DNA from: Bremia lactucae
Lineage: Eukaryota > Oomycota > Peronosporomycetes > Peronosporales > Peronosporaceae
NCBI RefSeq assembly: GCF_004359215.1
Contig: NC_090623.1
Location: 2,038,774 to 2,102,773 of the forward strand
Length of the DNA stretch: 64,000 bases
Reading direction: 5' to 3'
The notes beneath the pieces are model-generated. The model had not been told where the DNA came from. It saw nothing but the letters and a program-made list of their open reading frames with translations, and did not search any database. Every line of letters starts with the position of its first letter. Position 1 is the first letter of the stretch. Of this stretch, positions 21,368 through 32,413 are shown piece after piece. A program made the position numbers and the translations under genes.

Positions 21368-22984
21368 TCTTAAATCCGATAAAGTAGTCAGAACTTGGAT
21401 GGTAAATTGCCGAATGAAGAACCTTCGTTTGTTACACCACGTGTACTTGCTGCCACGGTGCGTGCTCCGCGCGATAGCCGCAAAGAGTGAAGTCGAAAAG
21501 AATAAGTGCCATCTGTCGATCAGCTTTAAGAAAAGCTGATACCGATTGGAGAAACAGATGGAAGGAGCATAAAGCCCGCGGAAGGTATCTTAGAATCCAT
21601 CACACAGACCAGAAGTTTAGTTTACGAATAACGTTTGCTTAGTTAATATAGAAATTTTAAAAGAATCTAGCTCGCATAACACACTCGAATTTCAATTTGA
21701 AAAAAAAAAGAAAAAGAACAAACCACGAAAAATCTACTTTCGTCATTGCCGCTAAAAAAAATTGCCTAGAAAAGGTCGTTAAAGTTTTAAGCGACATGTA
21801 ACGAGCGCGCTCTAAAGGATGTTTATCGCAGCTTAGCAGTAATAGTGTATTATGAACGGCGATAGCGATGCCAGAAGCTGCAACTTAAGCTATTGAAATT
21901 TATGTCAAGAGCTGATATATAGGACTTGATGGAACGTCAGAGCATACGCAATGGACATGCAACAAGTGAAACAATATCTGGGGACAAATCACTAACGTGC
22001 GCTAGGATGTATTGCAAATAGATATACCAGGACATGCAGTCCCGTTCGTTCAGGCTCTATGGAACAGCTTTCTCACTAAAAATGGTCATTAAAATTGGAT
22101 TTTTTTAATCGGAGCAATGGCTGCAGAGTATCGCTGGCTTCAGAATTAAATTTTTACGCCCTTAAGAGGCTAACAATCTGTCCGTCATAAACTGGATGTC
22201 AGGAGCTCGTAGATTAATTGCTCAGGCAGTGTATACAATATAAAAGTATTTAGCTGACTGAGATTAATTGTCCAAGTTAAACAAAACTATCAGTCATTTT
22301 ACTCACGAAACTTCCGCTTTGCGTCTAGAGTTAATGTTGGTATAAATTGCAGGCTTTGCAGCAGTGCAGACAATCAGATAAATTCTTAACAAATAGTAAG
22401 CAGAGGTTCACCTGGCTTCAAGTATCAGAGCAAAGACGTATTTAAATAACCGAGTTTAGCCTGCAAATGACGGTGTCGCACCGTACACGCATGAAGGGAG
22501 CGTACACTACTATATATACTTGTATTTTACAACTAGCTAGAGCGTAATCTAAGTTCTATATGCCCAATACGTGTAAAGCAAATCAGAAACAATCTTTCCT
22601 GTAGATCCTTCGATGGCAATTTTGAAGGTTAGCTCAGCTGTACCGAAAAACATTTGGGCACAATATCATGATTTGTTAAAAGATTTATTTTCGAGTTACT
22701 CTTTAAAGCCAATTTAATCACTTTGAAAGTAAACGATACGTTTTACGTGTAATGTGTCTACACAAGCGTATTATGTTCTTAATCCACTACGCTAGTATAA
22801 GAAATTGAAGCTGAGAGCTCGCTATAAATTTCGGCTTTGCCTTTCACCCGAGCATCAAATGATAACCCTTGCGACCACCACAATTTTTCAACTCAGCAGA
22901 CTTCCTTTTTGAAATACCATTGATTTTCGATCGATCCAATCGACTGATTAGTATCGGATACTAAGATGCACTCAAAATTAAATC
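21368..22984. other. Intergenic, nothing recognised
   Basis: About 1.6 kb of AT-rich sequence upstream of the small secreted protein gene. I see no ORF of note, no LTR piece and no RNA gene. It probably carries the promoter of the minus-strand gene. Confidence 0.45.
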
Positions 22985-23389
22985 ATGGGTCAAGCAGTAG
23001 AGGTCAAAAATCCTTCACAAAGCAGATTGTCTCAGTTTCTTGACAGCTCTGCGTCTAATGCAGCCGTTAATAAGATATCGAAAGCAGTCTCTCCCACAAG
23101 CAAAGCGCATGCAACGCAGCGAAGCAATAGAGCATGCAAACAGATGCCTGGTAAACGCAACACCAACAAGTTCGTGTTCGACGCGAGCATAGAGATAAAT
23201 CAAGATCGTCAAAAATCCATGAGTGGACTTTCCTCAAATTTTTTAAAAGCGGTACTAATTTTTCGGAAAACTGTGGAAAAGCAATGTTTCATTGATGTTG
23301 ACATGGACAAATTACGTCGGAAATTATGTACGATTTACGTAGTTACCCAGTGCGTCATGACGAATTCAACAGCGACAAAAATTAAATAA
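22985..23389 (+). CDS. Hypothetical protein, 134 aa
   Basis: ATG-initiated frame with a Ser/Asn/Lys-rich N-terminal half and a predicted helical end (SGLSSNFLKAVLIFRKTVEK). No signal peptide, no known domain, no second copy here. It ends 66 bases from the end of the convergent ABCG-like gene. It could be a chance ORF. Confidence 0.3.
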   Translation: MGQAVEVKNPSQSRLSQFLDSSASNAAVNKISKAVSPTSKAHATQRSNRACKQMPGKRNTNKFVFDASIEINQDRQKSMSGLSSNFLKAVLIFRKTVEKQCFIDVDMDKLRRKLCTIYVVTQCVMTNSTATKIK

Positions 23390-23454
23390 TTTGATTAGAA
23401 TCAGATATTTTTGGAGATTATATCAATACATTTTAAGTTTGCGACATCAGTAGC

Positions 23455-26400
23455 TTAAGCAGTCGACTTATACCAACGCCAGCGCAGCGACAGAGCAACA
23501 TAGCCAATGAAAATAGAAACCACACTTAAGCTTAGCAGGATTAAACAATCACTGCGAGCGTTTCGAGACGAATCCATGCTATAATATGCAAGCACGTCGA
23601 TTCCTGAGCGAGCAATGCAATCACTGTCCTTCTCATATGACGCAGAGCTCATACTGTGCGAGAAGGTATCACCGACCATCACAGCGGCCATGCTGCCACT
23701 TCCACTAGCATTTCCACGATTACAAGCAAGCAGACCAATTCGACCCCAAAAGAGCTTCATCAATGCCTCGTAGCCGTACTTAACGGGAGAAATATAATGT
23801 ACCCAACTGAAGTAATCCGGTATGTCGTCCACATGAATCAGCAACCCGCCAAAAGTTGCCATAAAAAGTAACATAATCATAAAAACAAATCCAGCACTCC
23901 GAACGTGGCGAACGAGACCAAGCACGAGAGTTGCCATTCCCGTGGCGCTCCAGCCAGCCATCCACAGGACAAGTTGCATGTAAAAGTAAAGCTGAAAGCC
24001 ATGGCGAATTCCCATGAGCAAGTACGCAGGAACAAAGAGTATTATTGAAAACACGAGCAGAAGAACAAGTTCCGTGCTTTCTTTGATACAACACCAAATA
24101 AATAGAACGAATTGTGTATAACGCGGCTCGTATTCCATCAAGGCCCATTCGTATGGTATCAAGACAAACGTTCGAGTTCCATTTACCATCATTTGCAGCA
24201 CAATAAGCACATAGAACGCTCCTGTCCAATTTAAAATGTCTTCTTGATCATCGAGATCCAGTTGTCGAAAGAATAACCCAACGACAAGACCAAGACATAG
24301 CATCCAGAAGGCTTGCCAATAGTAAAAACAACGACACCGTATGAGCACAAGAAACTGGCGATGTAATACCATCAAAACCACAAGAAAAAAACCTTTAGAA
24401 CGTTTTACATCCAGCTCTTTTGTTCGCCACATCTCGTTTTCATCGTGAAAACCATTTAAATGTGGCAATGGCAAATGATAATTGCCACATGCTTTGAATC
24501 GATTCCGTAATTCACGTCGAGCTTCACTTGTCATGTCTTGTTTCGACAGTATACTTATGAAAAAATCAATAGGATTCCAATTAAAAGGACATTCATACCC
24601 CAATGACGCAATGAAAGGAACGACTTCCGTGACGTTCCCATGAAATACCGTGACGCCATCAATGAGTAGATTTAAAGTATCAAAGAGCGCTACTTGATGC
24701 GACAATGGGGTATTCATTGTCACGATAATAGTCCGTCCTGTACGCGCAAGTTGCCGAAGTAAAAGAATCAGTCGTTGCGACGACACGAGATTCATGTGTT
24801 TCGTGGGGGTTTCAAGTAATACAATCGATGGGTTTTGCAAGAGTGCCGTGGCAATTGCGAGTTGTTTTGTATATACGTGTGACAAGTCGGAAATCCTTGT
24901 GTTGCGCTTGCATGAAAGTTCCAATTCCTCAAGAATCCGGTTTATACGCTCGGTTATTATAGCATGAATTGGATTCGAAAGCGTCAAGAAAGCTTGAAAG
25001 TGTAAATGCTCGATTACCGTCAATGTCTCGTAGAATACATTCAAGGAACTCACAAATGCAGTGTAGTGTGAAAGCTGTTGAAATGAGCTTTTGACGCCAT
25101 TTAATGTGATGACACCTTTGAATTCTCTTGCTGGAGAATGACCATGAAGACTTTTTAACAAGGCCACGTTGGAAGTATTGGAAGGTCCTGTGATTAAGCA
25201 GAGCTCGCCACAAGTTGCCAAACCACTTGCATCATCCAGAACGACCGTATCTTGTTTCTTCCATAGCGCGTGCTTGATTATCAAGGTGCATTGCCAGCCT
25301 AGAGTCATACGGGGAACATCACTGCGGCTTTCAATTCGCGGTGTCTCAATTTGAATATAATGCTTGTCAAAGTTGCCAGTCACGCCTTGATTTATGTTAT
25401 GTACATCACATTTGCCATCCTTTATGTGACATGTGTCAACGTTGTTTTGGAAGGCTCGTTTTTTACGGTGAACTAATGTTGTATATTTCCAGTCGTAACG
25501 CCATTGTAACGTACTATGACGTTTTTTCGTGGCCAGGAGCAATAGATTGCATAACGTGGCAAGATAGAGTACAATACCAATGGCAAAGAGCAGCAATGAG
25601 TTACTGAGAGCTGAACGGGAGGAGTTTAGACGATACAATTCAAGCACTTGTTCCCCCGTGTGGGCCACACAAGTATTTCCACACGCGATGGTTTTGACTT
25701 GTTGCCAAAAGATTTTCATCATGGCTTCATAGGCAAATGTTACGGGAGAAAGATAGTGAAGCCATAAGAGATAGTCGGGAATGTTGGTCACCTTTAAGAA
25801 AAATCCTCCCATGACGATGAAAGTAGTCACGATGACAACATACACCATAAGAGCACGAGTTGCATCTCGAAGAGCACTTAGTACAAAAAAGGCCAAGGCG
25901 ACAGCTACCCACCCTGCAAGAATGACGACAATTTGCATCGACACGTAAATTAAAAAGCCCTCATCGATCTTTACGAGCACAAACACTGGCGCAAAGAGCG
26001 CGATTGAATAAGCCACAAGTGCTGGCAATTCAGCAGCCATCTTCGTCACGTACCAGCACAATAGGTAATACCATCCACCACGATAGTCCTGTCGTTCTCG
26101 TAATGCAAGAGCAGTCTCTCTCGGTAGATAAATAAATGCACGGAATGCCATGAAAAGCATTTGAATCACGACAATATAGAAAAATAAACCGACAACATTT
26201 TGGATGCCATTTTCGTCATTGATGTCTACATGTAGGTACACAAGTCCAAAAATGATTCCAAAAAGCAATGTAGCCATGAGATGCCGTCCAAAAATGTATC
26301 CATAACGAGAAAGCCGTCGAACGTGACGTGTCCATAAGAGCCAAATCTGATTTCCGCACCCCATATGGCGATATCGGTTCTTATGCTCGTAATCGCTTAG

Positions 26401-26990
26401 AAGAGCATCATTGCAGGCAACTCTCGCTTGAGCCACATTGTCGGCGTACACGAGCGCATTTCGTTCAAACCACTCGCGTTTAAGCAAAGCTACTCGAGCG
26501 ACACTTTCTTCATCCGATTCGCCGTCGTCGATTGCCATTTGAAGCATGAAATAATCCATTGGACTCGTATATGCCGGACAGGGATATCCAATGGACGAGA
26601 AGTAAGCCACAGCATTCGCCGCTTTTCCATCGTATACACACGAGGCATCTGCGACAAGGTACAAATAGTCAACTAGAGAATACAAGTGCGAGGAAAAGCG
26701 ATGGAGGGTTCCGATTACGATCATGTTTTGTTCGTGTGCAAGGTCACGAAGTTTTGCCACAATACTCTCAGCGCTACGAGTGTCTAAGCCTGCTGTGGGC
26801 TCTTCGACAAATAGAATCGCAGGTTTTGTGAGCAGCGCTGTTGCAAGCGCTAAGAGTTTGCGCTCACCCTGAGAGATTCCATCGAACGAAATGCCACCAC
26901 CAATAATAGTGTCACGACAGTTAGAGAGCATCATTTCTTCCATAAGTTGCTCGACCCGTTGATAACACATTTCGTCCGTATGGGTACGAC
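23455..26990 (-). CDS. Full-size ABCG-like protein, C-terminal part (TMD1-NBD2-TMD2), degenerate ATPase
   Basis: This continues the frame broken at 26990/26991. It holds the end of NBD1, TMD1 (about 26340-25560), NBD2 (about 25290-24630) and TMD2 (about 24380-23790). NBD1 has signature ISQGE instead of ISGGE (26860-26880) and Walker B ILFVEE instead of ILFVDE (about 26797-26814), but keeps the AGLD D-loop and an H-loop His. NBD2 has no catalytic motif left: the Walker A position reads GPSNTSNV (25162-25187) with no Lys, the Q-loop Gln is gone (FVSSLNVFYE), there is no LSGGE-like signature, Walker B reads IVLLET, and the H-loop reads MNTP. Both TMDs look intact, with the conserved NIPDYLLWLHYLSP and DIPDYFSWVHYISP segments. 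The selective loss inside otherwise preserved domains suggests a pseudo-transporter under constraint, not random decay. Confidence 0.85.
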
Positions 26991-29318
26991 GAGACGCAAT
27001 TTCGCTTGATACACAAGATGCTCGTAAACTGTAATCGTCTCGTAGAACAAATCTTCTTGACAAACATACGAAAAATAGCGAGTAAACTTGTCGTTCCACT
27101 TGTGGCCATTAATCGTCACATTGCCTTCCATTGCATCTTCATAGCCTGCAAGACACGATAAAAGAGCTTGACTTTCATGCGGAGCGTCTCCTGTAATAAT
27201 CAGAAACTCGCCCGCTCGTACTGATCCACTCACGTCATCGAGCAACCGCTTATACGAGCCATTAAGCCGTACATTGCTCCAAACGAGCGCAAACGATTGA
27301 AGAGCAACATCCGCATTTTTTAATAAAGGACTCTTGGTTCCAATATATTGCTCTTCCACTACTTCGACATCCGACTTGACGCCATTTAAAAGCTCCCTCG
27401 AAAGCCGAGGATTCGCTTCGAGCTCGACGTTCGCAGTAAATTCGGCCGGATGGCCTCGAAACGACTGTTTCACGTCCTCTGATGTGCGTAATTGACTAAA
27501 CGCGTCCTCTAAACCAGTGTTGCCGCGATGGGATTGTGGCTTTTCGTCGCTTTGAAACGACTCGATCGAAGTGATCGTTTCATTCTCACAATATATTGCA
27601 TCAGAGCCAGCGAGTTGTATTTCAGCAGATACTTCATGATTGGGGTGAGTAGTTGTGTTAGTCGCGTTTAGAGAAAGAATTTCTGTAAAAGGCTCTCCGT
27701 CAAGAGTTGTCGTCACGGGTACTAGGGCCTTAAGTTCGTTCACATCGGTCACAATAATGCTCTTGTGATCGTCAGTAGAAACAATCAAAGAACTAATCTC
27801 CGCGTCATTCCAAGAACACTGGTCGGGAAAAGGATCTTCAATTTGCTGTACGATTGTTGGACTCGTCGTGTCCACGTCGTCGAGTTGCATAATATTTTCA
27901 TGATATTTGTCACTTTCAAATGCAATACGTTCCGTCTTGTGATTTTCAACGTGAAAAGTCGTGGGATACCACTCCAATATTGATCCCACACTTGCTGCCT
28001 CGGTGGTACAATCCACCCTTTCTTTTTCTTCCGTACAAACGCCATCCAAAACGTTGCGTCTTCCTGCAAAAGCCTTGTCGTCGTCTTCCCTCCTTGTCGT
28101 CACGTCGCTAGCGTGACTCGGTCTCCATTCACGTATATCCAAGCAATCGTCCATTTCTTGAGACCTCAGTACCTTTCGTCGAATCACGCGATGTGGCGTC
28201 ACGACGACTCGACGTGTCACAATGCGTTTTCCGGATCCCGTTTCAATCGTTACGGGTCGAACAAATCCACCACTTGCCGTGAATTGACACGGTTCCGTCT
28301 CGACATGACCTTCTTTGGTTTTTTTCGTATTATCAAGCACTTTTCCATCCGTTTGTCGAGTAAGAACCTTTCCAGGTGACGCGGTTACGACACGACGAGT
28401 AATCACTCGTCGACTTTGACCTCGAGACGACACGTCACGGGTCGTACCATGGACGTTAAGAGTCTCCACCAAGCCAGAAGCGCTTAATACATCCTTTGCA
28501 TTGTCCGTCACCGTAGTACGTGCGATTGTTCCGTCAATAGTGAGGTACGGTACTTCGTTCTGTACGTAACCATCTGGGGCGGTTCGATGAACGACAACAC
28601 GACGTTGTTGCGTCGGTTCTATTGTCGCTTTATTCACGGAGACGTTCCAGGATTCCGACAACGTCTCGTCTTTGGCATTACTGCCTTCATAATGGAGAAT
28701 CTGTCCTTGTCCATTGACATACTGAACTTGCTCGGACACGGTTCCATCCAGTCCTCTTTTGCGTACGACAACACGACGGAGTGTTTTGTGGGGTGACACT
28801 ACAATTCGGCGAGTCACTTTATTCGCTCGTGGTGATACAGGTTCGATTGTTGTTCGAGGAGTTGGTGTTTCGGTGGTATCAATAAACGGTATTGTCTTAA
28901 TCACGACGTTACGTAGTAGATTATTCGAAGAAAGATCATTAATCTCCAAGGGGATTGATGTTGTGAGTAAATTGCGTGCGAGAGTATCACGACTTGGAGG
29001 GGAGAGCTTCTTTGTTAATTGCTTTGGTCCTGTATTCACCGAGGCAGTAGATTTGATCTTTGAATAATCAGCGAATGCTGGGGTTCCGATGTCTGAGAAT
29101 CCGTCGTACGAGGAAGTCCCTTCTTCAAACGACGAGGCCGATGTGACCGATCCAGGGGTCATGAAATTCTTTGGAAATACCGGGCGCGTCCCAAGATTTC
29201 CGAAAGGAGATAACGTGTCATTCACGCGTAGGTGTGGGTTACGTTCGAGTAGCACATTGCGAGTTGTTTGTGTGTTTGTGTCGAGATCTGTAGTCGTCAA
29301 GCGAGGAGAGTTCGCCAT
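26991..29318 (-). CDS. Full-size ABCG-like protein, N-terminal part: long extension plus start of NBD1
   Basis: Starts at the ATG at 29318 (MANSPRLTT). Residues 1 to about 670 form a Ser/Thr-rich extension with recurrent basic motifs RRIVV, RRVVV, RRVIT and TRRVVV followed by DG-containing stretches (residues 170-385). I recognise no domain there, and ABCG proteins normally lack such an extension. NBD1 begins near residue 675 (FALVWSNVRLNG). Its Walker A position reads GDAPHESQ (about 27168-27191) without the Lys-Ser pair, while the Q-loop (YVCQEDLFYETITV) is kept. The frame is lost at 26990/26991, where a single base appears to be missing compared with the paralogue at 1450-3672. The predicted product joining both parts is about 1,950 residues. 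A sequencing or assembly error and a real null allele are both possible. Confidence 0.8.
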
Positions 29319-29555
29319 AGGTACCACTAGATCAATGAGTGGTTGTTGATTCTATTGAGGTTGGCTTGGTGCTTTTTCAAAGTGCACGGTCGGATTCGTT
29401 CGATCGATGGATTTGTTTTCAGTACTAAGAAAGCAATCAAGTTGCAAAGGACGTTTGATTGCTGCGTTGGTAACAACATGGCGTGGCGACACATCTTGCG
29501 AAGAGCTTTTAACGTGCTGACTACTTTAGAGTTCAGACAAGGATCTTTTTGACTA

Positions 29556-29594
29556 GCAAGAGCAATTATTACCCAATCGGGTGATAATTTATAG
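29556..29594. promoter_or_regulatory. 39-bp duplicated motif with dyad core, copy 1
   Basis: Contains TTACCCAATCGGGTGATAA, whose ACCC/GGGT arms form an inverted repeat. A copy with about six differences lies at 32234-32272. It sits about 240 bp upstream of the ABCG-like gene start. Confidence 0.45.
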
Positions 29595-29639
29595 GGTGAG
29601 ATAGTCTCGATTCGACAAAAAACGAGACTCGACAACTTG

Positions 29640-30336
29640 ACATTAATTCACTTATATGTACCTTCCATAAAAATTCGTGGTCGTTAAGCATTAAATTTCG
29701 AAATTATCTGACGTAATTTGCTGCCGAAAATTCAATCAAGCTGTCTTATGGAAGGCTGCATGGCAGACCACACACATATTATACGCAATTTGACCAGTTT
29801 GATGCCCGACTCAATGCCACGAGGCTAATCTTAAGACCTTTGCCGTCGACATGACAATCTCTCCTCGTAAAATCGGTGCTTTTTTAATATCTCAAGACTT
29901 CACCTATTATATATTTATGGCTAAATACAATTCCCGTTGCAAAAGTTTTAGAAAACACAATTTTCCTAAGATCTAATCTATCAAGCATTTACCAATTCGG
30001 GGTGTTTAGGTGCTTAGAAGATAAAAGAAAATACAAAGCGCCAATTGTAAGGTGTCATGAAAAGAAGACTATTCTCTATGTCCGTCTAATAATTATATTA
30101 AACGAATATTGACATGAGTGACGTGCCTACGTAACAAATATATTACCAATTTTATAAATTTAAAATCGCTTAAAACGAGCGAGTTCTCCACCAACTCAAT
30201 TCTACTAAAGTATAAATACCAACCACACTCCATCCAAAAGAACCCTGCTCCATCTCCACGGTGTCTTCACACAGTATTGTCGAATCAAAGTGCCTTATTG
30301 CAAAACGCGAAGCGCCTCCCTTCCTTAAAAAAGCTC
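29640..30336. other. Intergenic, nothing recognised
   Basis: AT-rich spacer between the ABCG-like gene promoter and the end of the convergent-orientation effector-like gene. No ORF, repeat or RNA gene seen. Confidence 0.4.
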
Positions 30337-31533
30337 TTAGTTTTTACCAATGGCGAATGCGAGACTAAGCACAATAAGAAGGCCAATAAGAACCGAAATC
30401 CGCTTGCCGTATTGTTTCCACTTTAGCCTTGGTTTGGTAGGCGAGCTCGTCACCGCTACAAAATGTCCGTCCGTCAGACTATCATCCACTTCAGTCCCTC
30501 GCAGTTGCGGCCCAGCAGGTGTACGTGCTTGATCACTGTGGAGGATATTGTTTAAATTGGGAAGCTCTTGTATCTTTTCAAGGTCGGGCTGCTTGATAAT
30601 CTCCACAGAGGGCGATTGCTTGATAACTTCCACAGGGATCGGCTGCTTTTGGACATTTTTAGAAGTGGTCGGTGGCTCTTGAACTACTGTCGCAGTCAAT
30701 TTTTTATTGCCATTTATTAAATTTATATGTTCCCGCGTGTCCCCAGATTTTACAAGAATTGGAGGCATGTCTTGAAATTCGGGTAAAACATCATTTGCAT
30801 CATGAAAATGCATTTCACCATCCCCGTCGTTAACACGACTTAACGTCACGGTTTCTTTCTCAACAACAAACGAATTGGCCGATTTCTTAAACGAATCGAG
30901 AAGAGGTCCAATCTCCTCAAACACCTTTTGAATTTGCGGGTATTGGAACGCCAAAAAAGCTTTCGGATGGCGCATACAATTCGAATTGAACCACTCGACG
31001 GGGATCCACGATACCGGACTCGTAAGAAACACACGACTGACTTGCGTTCCAGTGGATGTGAGTGTCGTCTCGATCGCACCGCTTAGCTTATACGCAACTG
31101 TTAGTGCCTCGCAAATACTGAGGATCACCCACGTTAAAGCTCTTGAGGATACGGCATGTAGTTGCTCTTGACTCGTAATGCCACTTGTTGTCCGATAAAG
31201 AGACTTCACAGGTGGCTTTAAAAACCCAAAAATCGCATCTTTCAATGAAGTCTCGATCTTATGATCAATAAAGTTCGGATCCGAATATTTCGGATTCCGA
31301 AAGTTTGGCAAACTTTTTGGCTTGGCCCCGCGAACGTGATTAATGACACTATTGGCCGTTTCGGCGATAAGATTCTTTAGCAAACTAATTACGCGCTCTT
31401 CAGTCGGTACACGAACTTTAATTGGCCGCGTTCCTATCAATGTTCCATTGTTGACGCCATTGGAGGCGATGTGAGCAGCAAAGAATTCTGTCTTGAATCC
31501 GAGTAAGGCGATTACCATGAGGCCACAACGCAT
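30337..31533 (-). CDS. Secreted, tail-anchored effector-like protein with RPIK-EER, 398 aa
   Basis: The ATG at 31533 starts a signal peptide (MRCGLMVIALLGF, cleavage about residue 20-24). A degenerate RXLR-EER region follows: RPIK at 36-39 and EER at 45-47. Residues 48-240 are mostly helical without a family I recognise. Residues about 270-345 are Pro/Lys/Glu-rich with near-repeats (VEVIKQSPSVEIIKQPDLEK). The C-terminus is a single hydrophobic helix (ISVLIGLLIVLSLAFAIG) ending in KN. A secreted RXLR-like protein with a C-terminal anchor fits effectors known to act at host ER membranes in lettuce downy mildew. The neighbour at 33846-34847 has the same plan. Function inferred. Confidence 0.65.
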   Translation of the reverse strand: MRCGLMVIALLGFKTEFFAAHIASNGVNNGTLIGTRPIKVRVPTEERVISLLKNLIAETANSVINHVRGAKPKSLPNFRNPKYSDPNFIDHKIETSLKDAIFGFLKPPVKSLYRTTSGITSQEQLHAVSSRALTWVILSICEALTVAYKLSGAIETTLTSTGTQVSRVFLTSPVSWIPVEWFNSNCMRHPKAFLAFQYPQIQKVFEEIGPLLDSFKKSANSFVVEKETVTLSRVNDGDGEMHFHDANDVLPEFQDMPPILVKSGDTREHINLINGNKKLTATVVQEPPTTSKNVQKQPIPVEVIKQSPSVEIIKQPDLEKIQELPNLNNILHSDQARTPAGPQLRGTEVDDSLTDGHFVAVTSSPTKPRLKWKQYGKRISVLIGLLIVLSLAFAIGKN

Positions 31534-32233
31534 CCTACTTATGGATCAATTGAAAAAGAACCACTTCACAACTTTTGTGACTTAATCTCGATTAAAAAAT
31601 GAGCATAGAAAAAAAAAACGACTTATAAATTTATATTAAATTCTTGGACACGCGCTGTGATAGTAAGTCGTAGTACAAATTGCCACAACATTCGGCATGC
31701 ATCGAATCTCTTCTTGCATGACAGCATATGATTTACCTTGAATTTTCAAACGTGGCAGTCCGAGATTGAATTGCAGGAAGCCAGAGCACGTAAAAGATTC
31801 ACAACGCCCTCGAAATTGTGACAAGTGGGCTCTTGTAAAAAAACAAAGAGGAAATAGCGCCGAGTCGATTCCAATTCAACACAACGAATCTGGTGCTTGT
31901 GCGAGTTTATTTAAGCTTTGTGCGTACTGGCAAATACATGAGCGCCTTGTTTGCAAGCACATTAAGAATAATGTATTTCAAGGTATGAAAGCTTTGTTCG
32001 ATTTCTGGTCAGAAATGGCAGTCGGTGGGAAAACACAGCTGGTATCTGGATCTCGAGCCGTGATTCGGGGAAAAGAAGCAAGATCAGACTTTTGGCAGCT
32101 CAGGGTTTCCGTCACTATAGAGAAAAAAGGATAAAACTTTTTTCAGGCCCTTTGCAACTGTGACATTCCATTTATTTGAATTGTCCATGTTGAACACAAG
32201 AGAAATTTCATGATAGTGACTTGAACTTCTTAA

Positions 32234-32272
32234 GCGAGAGCAAATATTACCCAATCGGGTCATGATTTATAT
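32234..32272. promoter_or_regulatory. 39-bp duplicated motif with dyad core, copy 2
   Basis: Contains ATTACCCAATCGGGTCATGA, matching 29556-29594. It lies about 140 bp upstream of the XRCC4-like ATG and about 700 bp upstream of the minus-strand effector-like gene, to which it has the same relative orientation as copy 1 has to the ABCG-like gene. Confidence 0.45.
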
Positions 32273-32413
32273 GTCCTTGCAACATAACAAAATTCTAGAA
32301 AAACCCAAGAAGAACAAATTTGTGTATCTGCTTCTTACCTACTCGTGTTGGCAAATAAATAGCTTCAAATGTAGTCCACTTCAATAAGTGGCAACGTTTT
32401 CAATACCAATTCA

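Noticed and set aside
23780..24229. 149-codon minus-strand ORF
   Set aside because: Alternative frame of TMD2 of the ABCG-like gene; Cys/Ser-rich nonsense with no hydrophobic pattern.
31636..32134. Overlapping ORFs on both strands between the effector-like gene and XRCC4
   Set aside because: The minus ORF has no ATG start and the plus ORF has no domain or signal peptide; neither has supporting homology inside the window. A weak possibility of an old gene end remains.
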